Positions 7,651 through 15,223 of a DNA stretch of 64,000 nt are shown here, piece by piece. A model generated the notes under the pieces. That model worked only from the letters and a program-made list of their open reading frames with translations, was not told the origin of the DNA and searched no databases. Source of the stretch: JADJTT01 sp049306275. GTDB taxonomy: Bacteria > Bacteroidota > Bacteroidia > Chitinophagales > Saprospiraceae. The stretch lies in assembly GCA_049306275.1 (NCBI GenBank), contig JBAQQB010000173.1:62001-126000 (forward strand). The letters run 5' to 3'. Position numbers and translations under genes: made by a program. How positions within the stretch are numbered: position 1 is the stretch's first letter; each line of letters starts with the position of its first letter.

Positions 7651-10600
7651 ATGAAAGCTTCCTGGTTCATGCTTGCTGGTATTGCCGTGCTGATCTCAGC
7701 CTGCAAACCCAACAACCCAACAACCCAACAACCTGACCAAGCATCAGGCCCACCGCTCTTTTCCTCCCTCTCTCCCTCCGAGACGGGGCTTGACTTCGTC
7801 AACGACCTGAAAGAGGACGTGATGAGCGAGTACAACGTGCTGTCGTATGAATATTACTTCAACGGCGGCGGCGTGGGCATCGGCGACGTCAACAACGACG
7901 GGCTGCCCGATGTGGTGATGACCGGGAATACCTCCCCCAACAAACTCTACCTCAACAAGGGGAATATGAAATTTGAGGACGTAACCGAGGTAGCGGACAT
8001 CAACCAGGGCAAGCAATGGTCGAACGGGGTGACGATGGCCGACATCAACGGCGACGGATGGCTCGATATCTACATCAGCCAGGGTGGGCCAACGGCCGAT
8101 CCGCGCCTGCGGAAAAACCTGCTCTTCATCAACAACGGCGTAGCAGAAGGCGCTACGGCGCCAACTTTCTCCGAAAAAGCAGCCGAATACGGGCTGGCCG
8201 ACACCAACCGCTCCAACCACGCCGCTTTCTTCGACTACGACAAGGACGGCGACCTGGACTGCTTTGTCATCAACAATGCCAAGTACTTCCGCGTGGTGTT
8301 CCAGGCGATTTTCGACGACCTGAAAATAAAGAAGAACCTCGAAGAAGCCAGCTCCAACCTCTACCGCAACGACAACGGTAAATTCGTCAGGGTGACAGAA
8401 CAGGCGGGCATGCTGCGCTATGGCTACGGCCTCGGCCTGGCCATCAGCGACTTCAACGAGGACGGTTGGCCGGATGTGTATGTCTCCAACGACTATTCTG
8501 TGCCCGATTTCATGTACATCAACAATGGCGACGGCACCTTCACCGACCGCATCAAGGAAAAAACCAAACAGGTCTCCTTCTTCGGAATGGGCTGCGACGT
8601 AGCCGACTACAACAACGACGGCCTGGCAGATATCGCCGTGGTCGACATGGCGGCCGACGACCACATCCGCGACAAGACCCTCATGGAGTCGATGAACGTG
8701 AGCGGATTCTGGTATTTCGTCAACCAACTGGGCTACCAGTATGCCTATATGTTTAACTCCTTCCAGCTCAACAACGGCAATGGCACCTACAGCAATGTCG
8801 CCAGCCTGGCCGGGGTATTGCGCACCGACTGGAGTTGGGCGCCCCTGCTCGCCGATTTCGACAACGACGGATGGAAGGACTACTTCGTCAGCAACGGCTA
8901 CCGCCGCTATGCCCGCGACAACGACTTCCGCAATGAAATGGCCAGCAGGCGCGACGCCAACGGCGGCTCCATTCCGATGAACATGCGGCAGGAGATGTAC
9001 GACATGATGCCCGAAGTGCAGCTCCCCAATATCATCTACCGCAACAACCGAGACCTGACCTTCACCAACGCCACCAACAGCTGGGGGCTCTCCGAACCTA
9101 CCTACTCCAATGGCGCCGCATATGCAGACCTCGACCTCGACGGCGATCTGGACCTCGTGATCAATAACATCCATCAGCCTGCAACCCTGCTCAAGAACCA
9201 GGCCATGGAGCAAAAGCGCGGCAACTACCTGCGCATTCAGTTGAAACCGGCGACGCCAGCCACGCCCATGCAAGGAACACGGGTCACCATTTACCACGAC
9301 GATCAACTCCAGTATCAGGAATGGCAGACCAGCCGCGGCTACCAGTCGACCGTAGACGCCACCCTCCACTTCGGCCTCGGACAAGCAGACATCATCGAAC
9401 GAATTGAGGTGATCTGGCCAAACGGAAAGTCGCAGATGCTCACCAATATCGACGCCAACCAAACACTGACGCTCGACCAGGCGAATGCCAGCCAGGGCGC
9501 CGTGGCGGTCAAGGTACTGCCCGAGCCCGCCATCAAACAGGTCAATCCCTATTCGCTGGGCATCGACTTCGCCCACAAGGAAAACAACTTCGACGATTTC
9601 ATCAAAGAAGGACTTCTCCCCCACCGCCAGTCCACGCTCGGCCCCAAAATCGCCGTGGCCGACGTCAATGGCGACGGACTGGAGGATTTCTTTGTCGGAG
9701 GCGCCTCAGGTCAGGGAGGCGTGCTTTATGTTCAAATCCAGGACGGCACCTTCCGCAAGAACGAACACCAGCCCTGGGCACAACTCGACGCCCCCTGTGA
9801 AGACATGGGCGCCCTGTTCTTCGACGCCGACAACAACGGAACGATGGACCTCTACATCGTCAGCGGCGGCAGCGGGGAGTTTGCGCCGGGAGCGGAGCAA
9901 CTGCAAGACCGCCTGTACATCAACTTCGGCAACGGGCTCTTCCAGAAAGTAAGGGCCCTGCCCAACATGTTCAGCAGCGGCAATATCGCCCGCGCCGCAG
10001 ATTTCGACGGCGACGGCGACCTGGATATCTTCGTCGGCGGCGCAGCCGTGCCAGGTAAATATCCCTATCCCGACCGCAGCTACCTGCTGCGCAACGACAA
10101 GAATAAGTTCACCGACGTGACAGCCGAATGGTCGGAAGAACTCCTGAACCCGGGAATGGTCAAAGACGCCCGCTGGACGGATATCAACCAGGACGGCCAA
10201 GCTGATCTCGTGCTGGTAGGCGAATGGATGTCGCCCATGATCATGCTCAACGAAGGCGGCAAATTCAGGAATGCCTCCGAAGAAATGGGCATGGCAGACC
10301 TCAAAGGCTGGTGGCAAAGCATCGCCGAAGCAGATCTGGACGGCGACGGCGACCAGGACCTGGTGCTGGGCAATATCGGGCTCAACGCCAAGTACTACGT
10401 CAGCAAGGAAAAACCGCTCAAGGTCTTCAGCAGCGACTTCGACAACAACGGCGTCAACGACGTGGTGCTCAGCAAACCGTACAGAGACAAGTTCGTGCCC
10501 GCCCGCGGGCGGCAATGCTCCTCCGAGCAGATGCCCTTCATCAAGGACAAATTCCCCACCTACAAGGATTTTGCAAACGCCACGGTCGAGGATGTCTATG

Positions 10601-11031
10601 GCAAGGAAAACCTTAAAAACGCCCTCGAACTGGAAGTCACCACATTCGCTTCCATGGTCTTGCTCAGAGAAGGACCTGTTTTTGAGCCACACAAACTGCC
10701 CATGCTCGCCCAGGCTGCGCCCATCAACGCCATCATTCCGCGCGACTACGACGGCGACGGGGTGATGGACCTGCTGATCGCCGGCAACAACTTCGACTCG
10801 GAGGTGGAAACGCCCCGCTACGACGCCGGTACCGGCCTTTTCCTCAGGGGTAAGGGCAAGGGTGAATTCGAACCGGTCAGGGTCTATCAGAGCGGGCTCT
10901 ATGCTGCGGGCAACGTCAAAGACATGGCGGTGGTGAACCTCGCCGGAGATAAAGGACAGCTGCTCCTGGTGATAAACAACAACGCTCCGCTTCAGGCCTT
11001 TGTCCTGCCCAAGGGCCGGGAGGTCATTTGA
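7651..11031 (+). CDS. FG-GAP/VCBS repeat lipoprotein with ASPIC/UnbV domain
   Basis: 1126 residues. The N-terminus MKASWFMLAGIAVLISACKP is a lipoprotein signal with lipobox ISAC, so the protein is anchored in the outer membrane or periplasm. At least ten repeats of the DxNxDGxxD calcium-binding type (DVNNDGLPD, DINGDGWLD, DYDKDGDLD, DFNEDGWPD) predict a beta-propeller of the integrin-alpha/FG-GAP kind. An ASPIC/UnbV-like segment (TLHFGLGQADIIERIEVIWP) sits near residue 570, between two propeller halves. Such proteins are abundant in marine Bacteroidota; function is unknown, adhesion or polymer binding being plausible. I chose ATG 7651 over a TTG two codons earlier. Confidence 0.88.
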   Translation: MKASWFMLAGIAVLISACKPNNPTTQQPDQASGPPLFSSLSPSETGLDFVNDLKEDVMSEYNVLSYEYYFNGGGVGIGDVNNDGLPDVVMTGNTSPNKLYLNKGNMKFEDVTEVADINQGKQWSNGVTMADINGDGWLDIYISQGGPTADPRLRKNLLFINNGVAEGATAPTFSEKAAEYGLADTNRSNHAAFFDYDKDGDLDCFVINNAKYFRVVFQAIFDDLKIKKNLEEASSNLYRNDNGKFVRVTEQAGMLRYGYGLGLAISDFNEDGWPDVYVSNDYSVPDFMYINNGDGTFTDRIKEKTKQVSFFGMGCDVADYNNDGLADIAVVDMAADDHIRDKTLMESMNVSGFWYFVNQLGYQYAYMFNSFQLNNGNGTYSNVASLAGVLRTDWSWAPLLADFDNDGWKDYFVSNGYRRYARDNDFRNEMASRRDANGGSIPMNMRQEMYDMMPEVQLPNIIYRNNRDLTFTNATNSWGLSEPTYSNGAAYADLDLDGDLDLVINNIHQPATLLKNQAMEQKRGNYLRIQLKPATPATPMQGTRVTIYHDDQLQYQEWQTSRGYQSTVDATLHFGLGQADIIERIEVIWPNGKSQMLTNIDANQTLTLDQANASQGAVAVKVLPEPAIKQVNPYSLGIDFAHKENNFDDFIKEGLLPHRQSTLGPKIAVADVNGDGLEDFFVGGASGQGGVLYVQIQDGTFRKNEHQPWAQLDAPCEDMGALFFDADNNGTMDLYIVSGGSGEFAPGAEQLQDRLYINFGNGLFQKVRALPNMFSSGNIARAADFDGDGDLDIFVGGAAVPGKYPYPDRSYLLRNDKNKFTDVTAEWSEELLNPGMVKDARWTDINQDGQADLVLVGEWMSPMIMLNEGGKFRNASEEMGMADLKGWWQSIAEADLDGDGDQDLVLGNIGLNAKYYVSKEKPLKVFSSDFDNNGVNDVVLSKPYRDKFVPARGRQCSSEQMPFIKDKFPTYKDFANATVEDVYGKENLKNALELEVTTFASMVLLREGPVFEPHKLPMLAQAAPINAIIPRDYDGDGVMDLLIAGNNFDSEVETPRYDAGTGLFLRGKGKGEFEPVRVYQSGLYAAGNVKDMAVVNLAGDKGQLLLVINNNAPLQAFVLPKGREVI
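7706..7733 (+). repeat. 3.5-copy tandem octamer AACAACCC inside the lipoprotein gene
   Basis: The unit AACAACCC is repeated head-to-tail directly after the lipobox cysteine codon and encodes the linker PNNPTTQQP. Because 8 is not a multiple of 3, gain or loss of one unit would shift the reading frame about 20 codons into the gene. Confidence 0.75.
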
Positions 11032-11058
11032 GATAAAATCACTGTAACTCAAAATAAT

Positions 11059-11114
11059 CGTTTATCGTTGAGAGTTTATCGTTTAAGTAAACGCTCAACG
11101 ATAAACGATAAACG
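11059..11114. repeat. 56-bp palindromic intergenic element, copy 1
   Basis: Between the FG-GAP lipoprotein and porP genes. Positions 1-14 of the element pair with 36-49 (perfect 14-bp stem), and 22-27 pair with 30-35 around a 2-base loop. The heptamer TTTATCG or its complement CGATAAA occurs four times. A second copy (33389-33444) is identical at 49 of 56 positions. There is no U-tract, so it is not a standard terminator. Confidence 0.85.
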
Positions 11115-11152
11115 CAAATTATTCTTCACATTACTCAAGACCCAGATAATAC

Positions 11153-12196
11153 ATGTACCGGCCGATTTTCACCCTGCTGCTATCTTGTTTTGCGCTTTCG
11201 CTGTTTGCCCAGGATCCCCAGTTCACACAGTTTTACGCTTCGCCTTTGACGCTCAACCCGGCGCTGACCGGGGCATTCGACGGCACCTACCGCGTTGGGG
11301 TCATCTACCGCGATCAATGGCGTTCGGTACAGGAGAATCCTTTTCAGTCCTATTCGGCAGCTGTCGACCTGCGCTTCGGGATCAACCAGAAAAGAGGGAA
11401 ATCGAAGGACTACGCGGCGATCGGCCTGCTCTTCTTTTCCGACAAAGTCGGAGGTATTGACTTCAATACCAACCAGATATCGCTGACGGGGGCTTACCAC
11501 AAATCGCTCAACCCTCGCAGCACCCAGTACCTTTCGCTGGGCTTTCAAGGCGCTATCAACCAGCGCAACCTGAATTACGAAGACCTGTATTTCTCCGATC
11601 AGTTCAACGGCATCGACCAGTATTCAAATATTTCGGGTGAAGACCTTCCCGCCAATAACTTTGCTTTTGCCGATTTCTCCGTTGGCCTGAATTACACCGT
11701 AGCGCCGAAAAAGCGCACTGCCCTGTTCCTCGGCGTGGCGATGCACCATTTCGCAAGCCCATCGGTATCATTTTACGACCCGGAAGAAGACGGCACGGAA
11801 GAAAGCCGCCTATTCCCCAAATACTCCGCCCAGCTCAGCCTGCAAATCCCCTTCGGGGAGCGGGTACAATTCCTGCCGAGAGCCCTGGTCGCAGCGCAAG
11901 GGCCTCACGTCGTGGGCAATGGCGGCGCCAGTTTTCGCTTCCTGCTCTCCAACTCAGGTGGTTTTGCCCTCCACCTCGGCAGTTGGGCCAGGCCGGTATG
12001 GGATGAAAACGACGCCTTCCGCCTCGATGCCGTCGTGGGCATGGTGGGGCTGGAATACAGCAACGTGCTACTCGGCGTAAGTTACGACTCCCATCTGTCC
12101 AGCCTGGCCAACCGCAGGACCCAGGGCGCGCTGGAAATATCCATCGCCTACCTTGGGAATTATGACAATGACACGATCCTGTGTCCGAAGTTCTAG
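11153..12196 (+). CDS. Type IX secretion system membrane protein, PorP/SprF family
   Basis: 347 residues. The start MYRPIFTLLLSCFALSLFAQ is a signal peptide, followed by DPQFTQFYASPLTLNPALTGAFDGTYRVG, the hallmark opening of PorP/SprF proteins (the phrase 'QFTQF...NPALTG' is nearly invariant). The rest alternates like an outer-membrane beta-barrel. Family members help export or anchor T9SS cargo at the cell surface, and many are encoded next to one specific cargo. The convergent neighbour (12200-15016) carries a T9SS sorting domain, but it has its own promoter, so partnership is only suggested. The genes end 3 bp apart. Confidence 0.93.
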   Translation: MYRPIFTLLLSCFALSLFAQDPQFTQFYASPLTLNPALTGAFDGTYRVGVIYRDQWRSVQENPFQSYSAAVDLRFGINQKRGKSKDYAAIGLLFFSDKVGGIDFNTNQISLTGAYHKSLNPRSTQYLSLGFQGAINQRNLNYEDLYFSDQFNGIDQYSNISGEDLPANNFAFADFSVGLNYTVAPKKRTALFLGVAMHHFASPSVSFYDPEEDGTEESRLFPKYSAQLSLQIPFGERVQFLPRALVAAQGPHVVGNGGASFRFLLSNSGGFALHLGSWARPVWDENDAFRLDAVVGMVGLEYSNVLLGVSYDSHLSSLANRRTQGALEISIAYLGNYDNDTILCPKF

Positions 12197-12199
12197 CGA

Positions 12200-15016
12200 T
12201 TAGTTTTTCTGCAATTGTGCAGACGACCAGCCGCTCTCATGGGCTAAACGAAGCACGTATTTACCGGAAGGCCAGCTTGCCGCATCGATAGAAAAAGGCA
12301 TGCGCAGGTCTTTCCCCTCCCATATCAGGCGGCCCTGCATGTCATAGGCGGCTGCGTCGAAGACCTTTCCTCCCTGCGATACCCAATCAATCTGGAATTG
12401 CCCTGCCGATGGATTGGGAAAGACCAGGGGATTCCCCTTGTTTTCAGCTACTTCAACAGTTTTTGAAACATCTTCGAAGGGGGAAACCGGGAAGTTGTAA
12501 AAGAGCAGCATGCCGATACCCCGGGCGTTTTTGACTGCCACCTCGCTGCCTCCGGGATGGGAAGTGTGGCTCAGGCCAGTGAAGCTGGAATGCGGGCTAT
12601 CCTGCAGGGTGAGTACCAGCAAGTCGCCTTCCATATGAGCCCCGGTTACCGGGGTGTTGAACTGGGCTTCCAATCTTAAATCACCTTCCCAGCCTGGTGT
12701 CCAGGTATAGGTATCCCCGGCATGGCGCAGGCGGAGAACCAATTCGGTGTGGTCCGCATTGGCAAACCAGGCGGAGTCGGGCGCCGGCGGGAATACATCA
12801 TTTGCATTGGGCTGGTCGTAAAGATCGGTGGCCAATAAGCGATAGATGTCCTCTCCTGCACGCTGGTAGCCATTTTGATAATGGTAGTGACTGCTGTCGT
12901 GGTTCATGCCCGTCGACGACATGATCTGCCAATCCGGATTGGTTTCAGCGATCATTCTGTGCGCTTCCGCGATTTGCAGGCAGGTGTTCAGCGTAGCGCC
13001 AGCCCAATAGAGTCCTGGGCGGATCTGGAACAGGTACTTTCGCTCAATGGCAGGAAATTCTTGCTCCCAGGCGGCGTCCAGGGATTGGAATTTCAGTTGG
13101 TACTCCTGGGCTGAATCCCAGAAACCGCCTGCCGCATTGGTCTCTCCCTGGAAAAACAGCAGGCCCCGGATATCATTTGCCAGGCCAGAGCGGTTGACAC
13201 GGTGAAGGAAACGCCCGTAACTCTTCGATTGATCTGCGTGATCAAGTGGATTCGGCAGCATACTGTCGAGAGAAATGCCGCTGATGGCGCCGTTCAGGAT
13301 CGCAACCGGAATTCCATGCTCCTTGACGATTTTCTCACCCAGCACCAGGCCCCATTGCCCGCTGGCCGGCCCGGCAAAAGGATTGTCGTCGTCCAGTTCT
13401 CTGTGCCAGATGAGCAGGGTGTCGTTGGCATGCTTTTTCCCAAAATTCCTGACAAAGGCATTCCTTTGGTGCCTGTAGGCGTGATCAATCATATTCTCAG
13501 GGTCGTAAGGGGCGGAGGCCAGCGCGTTTGACTGCCCCTGGATGATGTAGGCATCGCCTGCCACGACACTACATGCCCCGGCTTCGGGGTATTCCAGGCC
13601 ATTGACAGCTCCCGTCAGCCGAAATTCATAGTTGGCCAGTTCGGCGGGTATTTCAACCTCAAAAAGGAAGGCCGCCTGTGGGGTCATATCGTAAAGGGTC
13701 TGTATCAATTGATTGTTGCGGTAAACTTCCAGACGCAGTTCGTCGTAAAGGCCGGGGTCGCCCTGGTACCTCACTTTTCCCTTGTGGTCTGCCAGGTCGC
13801 GCGCTACCAGCTGGTAATGCTGCGGGGCCTCTGATAGCTGGATTTGATGGCCTTGAAGTGTTCGCTTCAGGAACAGGTTACTTCCGATATCGAAAAAATG
13901 CCTTCTGGAAATATAGGCAAAATCCTTGCCATCTGGAGAGAGGGGCGCAACATTGGCGGGGGTATGGAAAAAGAGGTAACTGTCTTTAAAAAATTCTTCT
14001 TCCACCTCAAAGTCATCGCCGAGCCGGAATATCCAGTCTCTCCGGCCCCAGTTGGGCTGGCTGGGCGTTCCCCAATACCCGGAGGCCAGCAGGCCTTCCT
14101 CCAGCCTGTGCAGGGAAAGGCCTGCGTCGTTGGAAGACGCTCCATAGAATTTCGTGGCCAGGTAAATGCCGGATGACGGGTTACAGGCGACGAGCATAGC
14201 GTCTGTTCCACCGAAAGGTCCATTCTCCAGCGAGCCCAAAGCGGCAATTTGCCCGTCGTTTGTTTGCTGAACGCCGGAGAACTGACTGGCTTGCAGGTCG
14301 GAGACGTTCTTCCAGACCAGGTCTCCCGATGCGCTGGTCCGAATGAGCAGCGCCTGCCATGGCGCGAAGAGGGCCGGACTGGAATACCCGGCGAGTGCAA
14401 AGCCCCCATCGGAAAGCTGGGTGAGGGCCTTTGGGGTATCGTAATAAAAATGGTCGTAGGCCTGGAAAAAGACCGTTTCGAGCTGGGTATCCAGCACCGT
14501 CAGGAAAGCGTCTGTGGGATACAGGAAACCGAACCAGACCTGACTACCCGTAACGGCGATATTCCCGTTATCAGTTGTCAGAACTGCGTAAGCGGTAGCA
14601 TCAAAGTTGGAAAGGCCCATCTTTTTATCCAGGAGCGCGTCCCCCACCGAGGATGTTTTCACCACCAGCGCTTTCAGGGTAGAATCACCCGGCACACAAG
14701 CGCGGCAGGAGCCCGCAACCAACACTTCACCTGAAGGCAATGCTGTGATGCCGTGAAAAGTAGTCTCCGACCCGTACAAATAAGTCTTTTCCCAAAGTAT
14801 TTCCCCACAATTGCTCAGGCTTGCAATCCAGCCCCGGGAATCGGACGAGCCTGCGATGAGGAAGCCCCCGCCAGGCACTGCGATCATTTGCCCGGGCAAT
14901 TGCCCGTTTTCCGTGGTGTCTTCAAAAATCAGTGCGAGTTCCTGCTCTGCCTGGGCATGCAGCCTGGACATGAAACACAGCAGGCAAATCGTTAAAAAAA
15001 CGGTCGATGTTCTCAT
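12200..15016 (-). CDS. Secreted SASA-type carbohydrate esterase with T9SS sorting domain
   Basis: 938 residues. A signal peptide (MRTSTVFLTICLLCFMSRLHAQA) is followed by a propeller-like N-terminal part (about 30-370) of short G-S-D repeats such as GGFLIAGSSDSRGWIASL. About residues 485-760 resemble the sialate O-acetylesterase (SASA) fold: GQSN with S496 as the probable nucleophile, FFQGETNA, and a D-x-x-H pair in NHDSSHYHYQNGYQ. The last 80 residues (VFPNPSAGQFQID ... GKYVLRL) are a T9SS type A sorting domain, so the enzyme is exported to the surface. Removal of acetyl groups from polysaccharide is likely, but the substrate is unknown. A perfect -7 box lies 23 bp upstream. Confidence 0.85.
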   Translation of the reverse strand: MRTSTVFLTICLLCFMSRLHAQAEQELALIFEDTTENGQLPGQMIAVPGGGFLIAGSSDSRGWIASLSNCGEILWEKTYLYGSETTFHGITALPSGEVLVAGSCRACVPGDSTLKALVVKTSSVGDALLDKKMGLSNFDATAYAVLTTDNGNIAVTGSQVWFGFLYPTDAFLTVLDTQLETVFFQAYDHFYYDTPKALTQLSDGGFALAGYSSPALFAPWQALLIRTSASGDLVWKNVSDLQASQFSGVQQTNDGQIAALGSLENGPFGGTDAMLVACNPSSGIYLATKFYGASSNDAGLSLHRLEEGLLASGYWGTPSQPNWGRRDWIFRLGDDFEVEEEFFKDSYLFFHTPANVAPLSPDGKDFAYISRRHFFDIGSNLFLKRTLQGHQIQLSEAPQHYQLVARDLADHKGKVRYQGDPGLYDELRLEVYRNNQLIQTLYDMTPQAAFLFEVEIPAELANYEFRLTGAVNGLEYPEAGACSVVAGDAYIIQGQSNALASAPYDPENMIDHAYRHQRNAFVRNFGKKHANDTLLIWHRELDDDNPFAGPASGQWGLVLGEKIVKEHGIPVAILNGAISGISLDSMLPNPLDHADQSKSYGRFLHRVNRSGLANDIRGLLFFQGETNAAGGFWDSAQEYQLKFQSLDAAWEQEFPAIERKYLFQIRPGLYWAGATLNTCLQIAEAHRMIAETNPDWQIMSSTGMNHDSSHYHYQNGYQRAGEDIYRLLATDLYDQPNANDVFPPAPDSAWFANADHTELVLRLRHAGDTYTWTPGWEGDLRLEAQFNTPVTGAHMEGDLLVLTLQDSPHSSFTGLSHTSHPGGSEVAVKNARGIGMLLFYNFPVSPFEDVSKTVEVAENKGNPLVFPNPSAGQFQIDWVSQGGKVFDAAAYDMQGRLIWEGKDLRMPFSIDAASWPSGKYVLRLAHESGWSSAQLQKN

Positions 15017-15038
15017 GACTTGTGTTTTTGGTACGGTA

Positions 15039-15046
15039 CAAAACTA
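15039..15046 (-). promoter_or_regulatory. Putative -7 promoter element of the SASA esterase gene (TAGTTTTG)
   Basis: Read on the minus strand, this is an exact TAnnTTTG box 22 bp before the ATG at 15016. The expected -33 position (about 15067-15070) reads GTTT rather than TTTG, which would suit an activator-dependent promoter; a 13-bp dyad begins at 15071, directly behind it. Confidence 0.5.
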
Positions 15047-15070
15047 CTGCCACCCTGTGCTCATGGAAAC

Positions 15071-15083
15071 ACCGGATTCCGGT
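15071..15083. promoter_or_regulatory. Putative operator 1: perfect dyad ACCGGATTCCGGT
   Basis: A 13-bp perfect palindrome around one central base (ACCGGA-T-TCCGGT). Its centre lies about 44 bp upstream of the predicted transcription start of the minus-strand esterase gene, the usual place for an activator. A second copy is 68 bp away centre to centre. The region separates the esterase gene from a sensor kinase gene. Confidence 0.5.
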
Positions 15084-15138
15084 AATCGGAGGAAATACCC
15101 GGTAACCGTGACATCACCATATCCGGTGAGTCGTTTTC

Positions 15139-15151
15139 ACCGGAATCCGGT
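15139..15151. promoter_or_regulatory. Putative operator 2: perfect dyad ACCGGAATCCGGT
   Basis: Same 13-bp dyad as at 15071-15083, with A instead of T at the centre. A half-site TCCGGT lies between them at 15122-15127. It is 73 bp upstream of the sensor kinase start codon, so either flanking gene could be controlled. Confidence 0.5.
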
Positions 15152-15223
15152 ATTTTATCAAAAAACAGCGGTAAGGAGGCCACAATCGGACCGGCAATTG
15201 GCGTTTTTGCGTAAATTCTCGCC

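Noticed and set aside
7744..9624. 626-codon antisense open frame opposite the FG-GAP gene
   Set aside because: A valine/histidine-rich translation caused by the repeated GAC/AAC codons of the calcium loops on the other strand.
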